From positions 1 through 64,000 of the forward strand of contig JANSLP010000141.1 in assembly GCA_029298735.1 (NCBI GenBank): a DNA stretch of 64,000 nt, written 5' to 3'. Under the pieces are notes generated by a model, which had not been told where the DNA came from, searched no databases, and saw only the letters and a program-made list of their open reading frames with translations. This DNA is from Ophiostoma sp. CBS 140.51 (lineage: Eukaryota > Ascomycota > Sordariomycetes > Ophiostomatales > Ophiostomataceae). The translations under genes were made by a program, and so were the position numbers. Positions 20,467-31,931 of this stretch are shown here, one piece after another; within the stretch, counting starts at the first letter, position 1, and the number at the start of each line of letters is the position of its first letter.

Positions 20467-23218
20467 TTTGTAGATGTGTTGTGTTGGTTGTTTTGTGAGT
20501 TGTCGTGGTTGTGAGGTTGGTGTGAGAAAGTTGTTGGTGAATTTGATTCGAATTGATTCGAGTTGTTGATGTCTTAATTGCCTTCAACTATTTCTGGCCG
20601 TTTCAATTGAGAGCTCGAGCTGTTTTATATGTTGTGTCGACAACAGCTTTTCCGTGCTCAGTTTGTAAAGCTCCCTTGGCTCCATGTGGCCGTTACTCAT
20701 GATGTCATCTATTTAAGAAGTAGCTAGCGGGCGTCCCTTCTTAGCCAATCGTCGTCATGACGTAGTACGTTCGCCATTGCTGTCTATTACTGGAGACAAC
20801 CTGCAACACAATAACCAGCAAATAAGCAGACAAGCGCGCGAAAAAGGACAAAGAATTGCATAATTAATTGATTTAATCGGTGGGAAATGCATTCTTGGCC
20901 TTGTTGGCCTTGCTTTTTTAGTTTGTCGGTGGATCTCTCTGCAGTTGCGCGATCTGATCATATGCCGATGCGCCCCACGATGCTGGTCAACGACTTTTTA
21001 GCGATTTATCGACGTACTTCACATGAAAAGACCGCGAGACTGGTCAGGGGATAGAGCTTCCAATAAATTTGACGGTACTATAACGTAAACAAGTGACTGC
21101 ACCCGGGGTGTCCTAAGTGCTGATGCCGGGACTTTACCTCGGATGTGAATTGGTGATGATTTTCTGTTACTGAAATTGCTGGGCCATGGACGTAGAGGCA
21201 TACCTATGATTTATGGGACGGGATGATGGGATTCTGTGAGAGCTGACAATAAGTTGCATTTGGCGCCTGTATGTAAACTTCATCTCACGCATGGCCAATG
21301 GCCAACCTGCAACACATATTGTTGAGACGAACGACTTCTTACAGTTTCTTATGTCAGGATTCAGCCATTAACAACTGGGCTGACAAGCTCAAGTTATCAC
21401 TAGAATTGATGCCGGATCTCTGAAGATATTGGCAACGGTCTGAAATATTGGGACGAGTACCGGAAGATATCCTTCGGATCCGGAGCGTGGGGTATTAAAA
21501 CCCCGTTGTTATTTATATCCTGTGCCACGGGAATACTCAAAAAGAAGCAGTCTGGCAGTTTCGTCAACAGTTGACCAGGGGAAGGATGATGGCTGTCAAG
21601 GCCCCTGCCAGTTGTGAGTCTTGGCCCAATAAATCTCACATACTGAGCCATAAGAAGAAATATAGAGCTTCCAGAATAAACCACTAATATCGAAGTTAAT
21701 TCTACGAAAGGGCTACTGAAAGCCAGGCCCACGGCGCGTGGACACCTGCTGGATACCCACCCTTCAGAGCCGCGTTGTCGGGAAGGACAGGGACAATGCA
21801 GCCATCAAGAAATTTCTAGCTAGAAACCGCCACCAGCTTCTTGGGTTCTTCCTTTTTGAGAAAATCTTCATATCTTGTCTCTTCACCGTTGGTGAGCCGC
21901 TGGGCTAAGATGAGATATTTATTCTACGAAAGGAAACAGACTGCGGTTCCCCAAGGCTCGCTCTTTCCCGCGTTGTTTTCGCAGGGTTGTCCCTCGGTTG
22001 TGACTGCCTTATCCATGACTCCTTTATGGAAGAATTTTCTTTGTCGCCTTCTATTTCAAAGACTTCCAGCGGAGTAGGGACGTGCACTCGTTTTGGGCCC
22101 TGCAGCAGGCTCCTGATTTGATCTTTCTGTTCAGCGATCTGTGCCTTTCAAGGGTGAAGTTTTTTTTAACAGATTTTTTTTTTTGAATTAACCAGTCCCT
22201 GGGATCAAAGTTGTTAGTGGCTGATTTTGGCTTCCGTTGGCAAGACAGTTGGCGCCGGTCAAAGGCACTGCGCGTCGTACGCATCTGCCGCATAGACAAT
22301 GAGGTACATAACTGCCACAGATCGTAAAGTAAAATCAAAGATCACGTTTTGCATTTCACTGGCCGTAACCTACTGAAACGAAACGACGAAATGATACTCA
22401 CGCGTTTGTCGTCCAGTCCATTGCTCCCGTTCACTCCTACCCCACCAAGTCGGACGGGAAGGGGACTGGATAACGGGCTAGAAGCACCAAAGTAGGCGAA
22501 GTGTACTTGTTATGCCGAGCAAACCGCCGCTTCCGCCTTGTACTCGTGGGTCGCGACTGCCCCGCCAGGAAACAGATCAGTTCAAGCTCTTGCTGTCATT
22601 GCTGCTGTGGGCTAGCACATGTCTGCGCAATTGCGCTTTACGTCGCTTCTGGCAGGAGCATCGGTCCCTCTCTCTCCCAAATTTTCGCGCCCATCTCGCT
22701 CCTGTCGTTTGAGTGGCGGTCATCGGTGCTGCTGAGTGTTGGCCACTTTCTTCGCGCTCTCCGCGCCCGTGCATGAATTTTCTTCTCTCTTTTCTTTCTT
22801 TCTTTTCCCTTTCGCGTCTTCCTCCGTACGGTTGCGATTGAACCGACATTCTTTTATGCCCTCGTCCAAACGGCCATTTATCCTTTGTATTCGTTATATT
22901 CTCCTCTCTCGAACGCCACGAAACGGGCCCCTGTCGTCGCTCTACTCCCTGGCTTTCTACCGCCTTTCAGCCCTCTCAGCAGTCCTTATCGCCAATTTTC
23001 CTCGATTCTCGTTTTCTCCAAATCTCATTTGTCCACACATCGTCTCCCTTTTTTGGTTTCGTTCTTGGGCCTTTGTTTCTCCTCATCCAATTCCCCTTTC
23101 AGCACTCGTTGATCCTTTCGCCACTGTTGTGACGTCTGTGAATTCCCCTATCACAGAGTCAGCGACTTTCTTCGTGTTTATTTGCACGAGCAAGAGTACC
23201 TTTTGGCACAAGTCCAAA
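20467..23218. other. 2.75 kb intergenic region upstream of the HAL4-like kinase
   Basis: The left half is AT-rich with no coding frame that I can support. The right half (about 22700-23218) is strongly CT-rich and probably is the promoter and long 5' leader of the kinase gene. Just upstream of the LEA-like gene, ATTCGAATTGATTCGAGTTG forms short direct repeats. No RNA gene was identified. Confidence 0.5.
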
Positions 23219-26114
23219 ATGGCTGGCGCGGAGGATTCCCAGCCCGAAGGTAAGATTGTGATTACGATTAGACATACCCCGCCGAGTTCACAAAACAAGA
23301 GCATAACCGGCCAGCAGCGCAACGCAAGCATCGGCAGGCTGCTGGAACCCCATCTCTATTCCTTTTCACCATCTTTCACATTCCCATTGTCTTCAGCCTG
23401 TTTCCTCTTTTCTTTTTGTCGAACCCAAGATCTTCGCAACCGGCGGGGCACAGGATTTTCCAGCAAACAAAACGACCCGCATAGCACGGTTTGCTAACGC
23501 ACGATTGCCGCAATGACAGGTGTTGCCCGGCCTCAGGAGCAGGTTCGCGATGCGTCCGACGCCGCCGGAATGCCCGGCTCGACTAGCAGCAGCCGGTCCG
23601 GATCGTCCGTCCGATTTCAGCACCAGATAGAAGACACGGATTTCGCACCGCAGGGCCAGCCGACGGACGGCTCGCAGCGGAGCATTGTCGGTGCCAATGT
23701 GACGCCCGAGCAGCTTAAGGACCTCACCTCGTCACTTGGTGCTACACGCTTACAAGGACTTCGTGTCGCTAACTTCGCTTTTGAGCCCATGTCGCTCCCA
23801 GCTTCCAGAGTACGTTGCCACTTTTCCCCTTTATTTTTGCTTTTGATCTCAAAGGGTGCGCCGTGGCATCAGTGCACGTGCAATCTCTTTTCTGAGATTA
23901 GATGAGGCTGTGCTCTCAATGATGAGATGCAACGCAGAGGCAATGCTAACCCAATCCCAGACTGCGTCCCACGACGATGATTCTTCCCGCCATGCGAGCG
24001 GTCAGCACACGCCCGTCTCGAGTGGCTCTCCCATGCTCAGTGCAAGAGCTCACGAAATGCAATCCCCTCCTCTGACGCCCTCCGGCACGCCTTACCTCGA
24101 AGCCGATAGAAAGTCGCCCCGTGTGTCGAGCGATGTTGCTTCATCGCAGAGCCCGCGCCATGGCGTTATCACCCCACAGGAGTCGTCCTCAAAGGATGCA
24201 TCACCACCAACATCCAGGGGCAACCTAGCAGTCGCCGAGCGCCCTGCCACATCCGGCGATACAACTCGCCGCCCCGTCTCTTCGTCCGGCATTCAGGACC
24301 AGGTCCTTGATGGCAACCATCGCAAGGGCATGTTTAGCATTGGTCCCACCGCCAGCGGCTCGAGTGGCAGTGCAGGCGGTGGAAAGTCACTTCCGGTGTC
24401 TCGCGAAGTCAGCCCTTCTAGAAACAATTCTGCATCGCAGTTTTACACACGGCCATTTACACCTTCCGGCGACCAGCACGACCCGTACGCAGCGAACAAG
24501 CGCCAACCTCAGCATAAAATCGAGCCCCGCTTTATGTTTTCCCGCCTGTCGAAACGGAAGGACACCTCGCCAACCGCCTCAACAATCTCAGTCCCGAAAC
24601 ACAAGGACGAGAAGCGCCATTCTGGACTGTTCGGCAATCACCAGCACAAGAATAAGGACCACGATGGCTTCGACGACAGCCACACCACCCACAGCCGCCA
24701 GGGCTCCATGTCCGACTTAAAACGCTTCTTCAAACTCGGCCCATCCCACCACCACAAGATCAAGCGGGCAGTGTCACCCGCCATGTCTGTCCGCTCATCC
24801 AAGACAGGCTCAAAATCGTCCACACAGATTCCTTTCGGCGATGAACATAGCTTGACGTCCAAATACGGAAAGCTTGGCAAGGTCCTGGGAGCTGGTGCCG
24901 GTGGTTCCGTTCGTCTTATGAAGCGGAGTGAAGACAACACTGTTTTCGCAGTGAAGGAGTTCCGTGCTCGCCACACCTACGAGAACGAGAAGGACTACGT
25001 CAAGAAGCTGACGGCTGAGTACTGCATTGGCTCGTCTCTCCACCATGGCAACATTATTGAGACGCTCGACATTATCCGTGAGAAAACGAAGTGGTACGAA
25101 GTCATGGAGTACGCGCCTTACGATCTGTTCGCCATTGTCATGACCGGACGGATGACGCGGGCCGAAGTCGCATGTTGTTTCCTGCAAATCTTGAGCGGTG
25201 TGACCTACCTGCACAGCATGGGTCTCGCGCATCGGGATCTGAAGCTCGACAACGTCGTCGTCAGCGAGCACGGCATCATGAAGATTATCGACTTTGGTAG
25301 TGCACATGTCTTTAAGTACCCCTTCGAGAGCGGTATCGTGATGGCCTCTGGCATTGTCGGATCCGACCCATACCTGGCCCCCGAAGTCTACGACGAACGG
25401 AAATACGACCCGACCGCGGTGGACATCTGGTCGCTTGCCATCATATTCTGTTGCATGACACTCAGACGGTTCCCGTGGAAAGTCCCACGTCTGTCCGACA
25501 ACTCCTACAAGCTCTTCGCCGCCGAGCCCACGCCTGGCCACGACCCCAAGAAACTGTCTCTAAAGTCGGGCAGCGTGTCAAAGCCGGATGATGAGCCGAG
25601 TGCGGCAGCAGAGAAGCCCAAGGCACAGAAGCCTGAAGTAGAGGCAAAGGAGGCCACTGAAAAGAAGGAGGTCGCGGAGGAGAAGGTCAACGACGCGACA
25701 GAAACCGATATTAAGCCTGAGACCGCCAACGACAAGATAGGAAAGGACGTTCAAGCCGAGAAGGCCGAAACCCCCGAAAAGACTGAGAAGACCGAGAACG
25801 ACAAAGACGAGAAGAAGGAGGCGGCGACGGGCGACAAGCCGGCAGATGGTGCCAAGACAGAAGAGAAGCCAGCAGAAAAGCGCGAGGTCATCCGTGGCCC
25901 GTGGCGTATTCTCCGCCTTCTTCCTCGCGAGAGTCGGCATGTCATTGGCAGCATGCTGGCTATTGACCCCAAGGAGCGCATCAAGATGGCGGACCTGATC
26001 AAGGACCCTTGGGTTGCCGACACGGTGATCTGCAGACAGGTTGAGCCGAGCAGAATCATCCGCTCCAGCACCCACACGCACATTCTCGAGCAGCCGACCC
26101 CAGCCATGAAGTAG
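23219..26114 (+). CDS. HAL4/SAT4-type serine/threonine protein kinase
   Basis: Fungal NPR/HAL-family kinase. In yeast Hal4 and Hal5 stabilise nutrient and potassium transporters at the plasma membrane and give salt tolerance. Three exons: 23219-23249, 23520-23809 and 23961-26114, frame kept, 824 aa. A long Ser/Pro-rich N-terminus precedes the kinase domain. It has the Gly loop GAGAGGSVRL (about residue 417), ATP lysine in FAVKEF (about K439), HRDLKLDN (catalytic D533), DFGSAHVF (D551) and APEVYDERKYDPTAVDIWSL. After the conserved FPWKVPRLSDNSYKLF a block of about 115 residues rich in Lys, Glu and Ala (about 634-748) interrupts the domain, before GPWRILRLLPRESRHVIGSM completes it. An alternative ATG at 23513 would give a form without exon 1. 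The assignment to HAL4 over other family members is by resemblance. Confidence 0.85.
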
Positions 26115-27203
26115 AGGCTGCCATGGTAGGCCAAAGCTTTGCTGAGCGAATGCAACGGCCACCTTTTCTGCGCGAGGCTTCAAACAACAGACGACAAATG
26201 ATGGAGCGTGCTTTTTTGTTTTGGACTTCCTTTCCTGTTTTCTTTTGGGCTTTCTGGTTATACTCGCGCCTTGGTTATATGTTTACTCGTGGTTTTCTTT
26301 GCTCTTTCTTTTGGCTTCTGCTTACCTTACCGCATCATCATTTCCCCCATGTTTTATATTTTCCCTTTTTTATTTACATTTCCTGCACATTGCTTTTCTT
26401 CATGTTGTGTTTTTCTTTTCTCAAACATCATCTCATCAAACATACTTTACTAGGGGCTCGGGATTGGAAAGGCAAGGGACTCGTTGAACGAGGTGACGAG
26501 CTCGACAAAGGTCACTGGGAATTGGTTAGAATTTTGAAATGGGGACCAGTCCTTTTGGAAAGACGGGTGTGCTGATAGAACGGAAATGTCTAGAGATATA
26601 TAATACATTATTTTTGGCAGACTTGTTTTTCATCTGGTCATCAGCAATTGACGTCAGGCAGCCTTGTATCATGAGATCGTGAGATGTATTCTGCACCCAC
26701 CATTTGTGAAGCCAGACCGCTGAGAGGAGGCTAGACCGCTAAAGAACCGCCCTGTAGACCCGCCAAAAGCCGTCCTCGACCGGCCCTTCTAGGCCTATGG
26801 ATATTGTGGCGGCGCCGGCGCAACAGATTTTCCGGTACCAATAAGAGGCAAGAAAGAACAGAGGCTCAAAAAAAATATTGGGGGCGGTCCAATTCGTTGT
26901 CAGTCGGCTATTAGTCCACTGAGACCCATGGGCTTATGGGGGAAGGAAGCCCGGCGAATGGAGAGCGTAGATGCTCTTAGAAGCTCTTGGATTTTTCTTT
27001 TCGGCTACCCGCAAAAAATCCTTCCCTCTTTGGCCGGCGGGCGCAAAAGCAGCTTAAACACTTCGACTTCCTCTCTCACCTCCCACCCCATTCTCTCCAA
27101 TTCTTCTTCCCCGGATTCAGACCTCTTGCCAATTCGACTTTCTCGACCTGACCGACCCTTTTTCTCTACCTCAACACTTTCCTTCTCCCACCCACCCTTC
27201 ACA
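26115..27203. other. Intergenic between the kinase and HSP10
   Basis: About 1.1 kb. A T-rich 3' stretch (26200-26420) is followed by the HSP10 promoter, CT-rich in its last 200 bases. I looked for a heat-shock element (alternating GAA/TTC) and saw only poor matches. No gene is seen. Confidence 0.5.
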
Positions 27204-27772
27204 ATGGTGAGTAGACAACTCCCCAGTCCAGTCACTTCGGCATAGCCTCCGGTTCGCGGCCTGCTACCGTTGTTATGCCGAGCAATGACGAACTGCCCGC
27301 CCTCCCCCATGACCTCCTACTGACACGTCTTCTTCCCTCTCCAGTCCGGCCTCCGCTCCATCAAGTCCCTCGTCCCCCTCCTGGACCGCGTGATCGTCCA
27401 GCGCGCCAAGTCCGAGGCCAAGACCGCCTCCGGCATCTTCCTGCCCGAGTCGTCCGTCAAGGACCTCAACGAGGCCCGCGTCCTGGCTGTTGGCCCCGGT
27501 GCCCTCGACAAGGACGGCAAGCGGACGCCCATGGGCGTTGCCGCTGGCGACAAGGTCCTGATCCCGCAGTACGGCGGCAGCCCGATCAAGGTCGGCGAGG
27601 AGGAGTACCACCTGTTCCGCGATAGCGAGTAAGTAGGAGGATCGCCGACGGCGCGACGACGATTTCCCCGGAGCAGCCGCAGGCTTCGATGACAGCTTCT
27701 GCGGCTGCGACATGCACAGACAACGAACGCATGCTAACTACTTCCAGGATCCTCGCCAAGATCAACGAGTAA
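27204..27772 (+). CDS. HSP10: 10 kDa mitochondrial heat shock protein (co-chaperonin HSP10)
   Basis: Co-chaperonin of mitochondrial HSP60, forming the lid of the folding chamber in the matrix. Three exons: 27204-27206 (only the ATG), 27345-27628 and 27748-27772, giving 103 aa, the normal HSP10 size. The product reads M-SGLRSIKSLVPLLDRVIVQR, then SEAKTASGIFLPES (the mobile loop that binds HSP60), ARVLAVGPGALDKDGKR, GDKVLIPQYGG and the end HLFRDSEILAKINE. Both introns have good GTGAGT/GTAAGT donors. The first coding exon is a lone start codon and the last holds eight codons plus stop, so simple ORF searches miss both ends. Confidence 0.96.
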
Positions 27773-30507
27773 ACGTTCCCATAACGACGCATATACAAAT
27801 CAAATACAAAAAATTGAAAAAAATGAAAGCCGAAGCTTGATCACGCACGCCTAAGTTTTCGAGACAAAAAAAACAGAAAAAAGTGGTTTTGCATGCTCAT
27901 GGACATGAGCAATGGAGGGAGCAGGAGTGGAGTGAGTGTTGTGGCATAGGAAGGCCGATACGGCTGGAGGAATGGCAGGGAGAGCGATGTGTATCTCTCT
28001 TCCTACTATCTCATTCACCGTGATACATCCTTCTCTGCATAACACCCGCCAACTACTGCTCTGGCCAACCCTTGTACCAACATATAAAAAACACATCTTA
28101 CAAAATACGGACCCTCTCTGTCCAACGGACTACCTACCGACAAGAAAGAATGGGACAGCGAATAGGGAGGGAACATGACATGAATGAAGATTTACGCCCA
28201 TCCCTTTGTTTTTTTGGTCTGCTTTTTTTTTTGTACAACCATATCATATTTTCAATATAGAAGGAAAAGAAGATGATGATGTAAGGGAGGGGGGAGAGAG
28301 CGCATCAAACAGTTTCAAAAGGGGACGGTTTAGATAGAATAGCAAATCCATCTCCACTCATATTAACTCTACTTACAAAACTGATATGCCGGGTTGTCAA
28401 AGGTTGTTTCTGTCCGACCCGAGAGCACGTCAGCTTGCCTTTCGGGTGCGTCTGTTTACAAGCTGTGTCAGCCAAACAAATCCCAGCCGCCGTTTCGTAT
28501 AAATGATACCTCACCAACTTTTTGTTACAGCGTCTCGCCCATGTGTAGCTCTTTGGGTGCCATGAGCTTCTGTACGTCATATTCTTCCCCTTCTCATTTC
28601 AAACCACGTGTATCATATATTGTCGTTCAGTTTTCGCAATTTTCGTTTCCAACTGAAAGTCGTGACCAGAAGAGATCTGCAGTGCATCTACATATACAAT
28701 TCGGCGAAACATACTCGGTAGGTGTAAAGAGCAATATGTATCTGCCGCTTGGTTTTGATTTTCAATTTTGACGAGTCTTCTATTCTGCAGGTACGAACCT
28801 GCATGTCATTTAGCCTTTCGTTTCGTTTACCACCTAAACTTTGGCGCTCGGTTCTTTGAGAATAGGAGAAAGCTTTATCTGATGTGCCGCGGTCTCGGCG
28901 CCAATCTGATCTGCTTCCCTCGTTTACATCCAGCCGCTCGAAGGTGATAGTCGCGCGAGGTAGTATTTTAATCGATGGCAATCTATCAAACACAGATCTT
29001 TTAAACTTTATCTCAAATTCAATTTTTCTACATTATTCAGCTCAAAATTTCTATCCTGGCCCCCTTTTTCGTACTCTATCCGTTACCCTCTCCTGCACCG
29101 TATAATTGATAATTGCTTCCTTCACTTTCACTGCCGTGCGTCGTCCCTCACATTCTCAATCAATTTATGATTTTATACAGAAGCATCAAGGCCAAGTTCG
29201 TGACTCCTTTTCATTTATTCTGTTGGCCCAACTTCTGAATAAATGAGAAGAAGGAGTACGCAAAAGTACTGCCGTTCCTTGTTGATTTTTGCGATAATTT
29301 GTGTGAAGTTGGATCAACGCCCAGTCTTTTCTTGCCACATACTAGACTCGTCGTGTGTTCGTGCCTGTTCGTGCCTGTTTGTCCCATCTTGTGTCAACGG
29401 TTCCCCGCATGCTGGGAGGATCTGTGGCCTTGTCGTAAAAAAATCGTCCTTGTTGTGCTCATACCCCTGATCGTGAAACATCGCCCAGTCCCCATCCTCG
29501 TCGATTCTATCTTGTTTATCGACTTGCAGCAGAGCAAGACTCGGGATACGCTTAGCTTCTCTTTCACGCCCATGCAGGTCGTGTTTTATGTAGCGCCCCT
29601 GGCATCCTTTATTTTTCAACCCATATCCCAGTTCTAGTCGACGAGAACTCTGATTTAAAGTTTTCATGTCAGAACTCAAGCGACGGTTGCACAAGTGGCG
29701 TAATAGTCAAAACATCAAACACAGAAATACAAAAACATTTAGACGATAAGCGCGGGTAACCAATAATTCGCAAAAAACATGGGTCAAGGGTCCAGGCCGG
29801 GGGATGTAAGTTGAGATGACCCTATGCACAAAGACGCAGAGAAAGGCCATTTGATACGACAGCGGCTGCTGCGAAGAGTCGGAAATTTGGTGCACGGGTA
29901 CTACGAGCTGTGTTGCTTTGGGCTTCAAGGTTATGTCCTCCATTGCGGCCCTTCTTTGAGCGACTAGAGCAGATGCGTATATGGCTTGACTCAAAGTGTG
30001 TATGTATATATCAAGGCCTTTGCCTCCCTTTATTTTGACTTTCGACAACCTTTTATTCTTGTTGACTCTTCTCTTCATCGCTTTGAGTCTGGCAACTCCC
30101 ATTGATACTTTTTTGTTCAAATTCCACTCATTTACTGGCCATTTGCATTATCTCTTTGAGCGCAGTCACTTCTTTTTGACCGCTTCACAAACCCTGCGCT
30201 TCATTTATTCACACACTTGTTCACTCACTATACGCTTTGTTCACTCTCAACAAAATCTACTCTCCTTTATTTATTACTTTCTGTTCACACCTTACCACTT
30301 TCACATTCATTTTCTCCATTTTCATGACTTGGCTCGATTTTTCATCCGAAGTCTTGAACCCGACCACAATTTCATCACGAAATCACGAGACTTAGACAAG
30401 CAAACAAAATAAACAAACAACACGAGCAATCGAAAAGCTTCTCACTCTTTCACCACCGAGACATCGACAAAGCCAGATCTTTACGGCCACTTCGAAACAT
30501 CGCCACA
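27773..30507. other. 2.7 kb intergenic region
   Basis: AT-rich with many T and A runs, and no coding frame I can support. The part from about 30000 to 30507 is CT/CA-rich and likely the promoter and leader of the AA9 gene. Confidence 0.5.
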
Positions 30508-31653
30508 ATGCTCGCTTTCAACACTTTTCTCATGGCGGTGACCTTTGCCACACGTGCCACGGCCCATACCTCCTTCACGACGCTCTTCATCAACGGCGTC
30601 GACCAGGGCGATGGCACCTGTGTCCGCCAACCCACCGACCCTCAGACTTCGACTTTCCCCGTCGAGGACCTCGCAAGTTCGGACATGATTTGCGGCCGTG
30701 ATGGACTCGCTCCCGTCGCGTTCACGTGCCCCGTCACTGCTGGCTCGACTCTCACGTTCGAATTCCGCGAGTACCCCGACGGCTCTGCCTCGGGTGCCAT
30801 TGACATCTCCCACAAGGGACCCTGTGCTGTCTACCTGCGGCAGGTGCCTGACATGTCGCTGGATACGCCGGCCCCTTCGACGGGCTGGTTCAAGATTTTT
30901 GAAGACGGCTACGACAACAGCACGGAGAAATGGTGCACCGAAAAGCTGATTGACACCAACGGCTTGTTGTCGGTGGCTCTGCCCAGCGGTTTGCCCTCGG
31001 GCGCGTATCTTGTGCGGCCAGAACTGCTGGCCCTCCATGAAGCCCAGATTGGCGACCCGCAGTTTTATGTCGGGTGTGCTCAGATCTTTGTGTCTGGCAC
31101 AAGCAGTGGCCAGCTTGCAATCCCCAGCGGTTCCGAGGCCACCATCCCCGGGTATGTGAAGGCTGGCGACCCGTCCGTTACGTTCAACATTTACACACCC
31201 GTTTTCCCTTATACTATTGCCGGCCCACCAGTGTTTTTCCCGGAAGCCAACAACAAAGCCAACACGGCTACTACCACCAACCGCATTTCTTCGTCGGCTT
31301 CTTCTGCCAACCTGGCAGCAGCCGCCCAACGTGTCGGTGCGGCCTTTGTTCCCGGTGCTTGCCTCATCAAAAATGCCAACTGGTGCGGCGTCGAGGTGCC
31401 GAGCTACACGACCGAGGCCGGGTGTTGGGACGCGTCCGAGAACTGCTTCAACCAGGAGGCCGCATGCTACAGCAGCGCCCCGCCCTCGGGCGATGCCAAC
31501 TGTGACGTCTGGGACAAGAAGTGCATGGGCATCCAGGCGGCCTGTGGTGCGGGTAACTTTGTTGGTCCGCCCGAGGCTGGGCAGCCGCTACAGCAGGTAG
31601 AGGCGGCCGTTCCGGGGCCGATCCCGGCGGCGGAGAAGCAGAAGAGACGGTGA
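30508..31653 (+). CDS. Secreted AA9 lytic polysaccharide monooxygenase
   Basis: Copper enzyme that cleaves cellulose or related beta-glucans oxidatively. 381 aa, no intron, start context ACAATG. A signal peptide (MLAFNTFLMAVTFATRATA) is followed by the obligatory mature N-terminal His20, the first copper ligand. The second ligand is His102 in ISHKGPCAVYLRQV. The axial Tyr187 lies in GDPQFYVGCAQIFVSG with the conserved Gln beside it. All AA9 active-site residues are therefore present. After the catalytic domain and a Ser/Ala linker comes a Cys-rich C-terminal extension (about residues 285-365, eight Cys, with GCWDASENCFNQEAACY) and a basic end (KQKRR). This is not the usual CBM1. Similar extensions occur in some AA9 proteins, with unclear function. 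A plant-biomass role is inferred. Confidence 0.92.
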   Translation: MLAFNTFLMAVTFATRATAHTSFTTLFINGVDQGDGTCVRQPTDPQTSTFPVEDLASSDMICGRDGLAPVAFTCPVTAGSTLTFEFREYPDGSASGAIDISHKGPCAVYLRQVPDMSLDTPAPSTGWFKIFEDGYDNSTEKWCTEKLIDTNGLLSVALPSGLPSGAYLVRPELLALHEAQIGDPQFYVGCAQIFVSGTSSGQLAIPSGSEATIPGYVKAGDPSVTFNIYTPVFPYTIAGPPVFFPEANNKANTATTTNRISSSASSANLAAAAQRVGAAFVPGACLIKNANWCGVEVPSYTTEAGCWDASENCFNQEAACYSSAPPSGDANCDVWDKKCMGIQAACGAGNFVGPPEAGQPLQQVEAAVPGPIPAAEKQKRR

Positions 31654-31931
31654 AGGGATCGTGGGCAGTGGTGCAACAGTTTGTCCTTTGCCAGATGCAA
31701 TATAAAAGGGGAGGATGAAAAGCAGGCACAAAATGGACTAAGAACGCTCTTTGCGTAAAAAGTACCAATAAACATCATGATTGACGCTCCCAATAAATAC
31801 AAACAAATAAAAAAAATCCCAAGATCAGGACCCAAAGCCCAAAACCCAGAAACCAAAATTAGAATCAAACCCGTGAACTGCCAAACACCTTGCCAAAATT
31901 TCCCAATGATCCTAAGCATTCTCTACTGCGC
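31654..31931. other. Spacer between AA9 gene and gag relic
   Basis: Short A-rich 3' region of the AA9 gene. A minus-strand hydrophobic frame here is judged to be chance. Confidence 0.5.

Noticed and set aside
22736..23218. Possible protein in the open CT-rich stretch before the HAL4-like kinase
   Set aside because: Low-complexity Ser/Phe/Pro/Leu translation typical of a CT-rich 5' leader. The kinase start fits at 23219.
30481..31329. Minus-strand open frame of 282 codons opposite the AA9 gene
   Set aside because: Antisense shadow. The AA9 signal peptide and copper ligands make the plus strand certain.
31467..31919. Hydrophobic minus-strand frame suggesting a membrane protein
   Set aside because: Its hydrophobic half comes from AT-rich 3' sequence and the rest overlaps AA9 antisense. 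No family resemblance.
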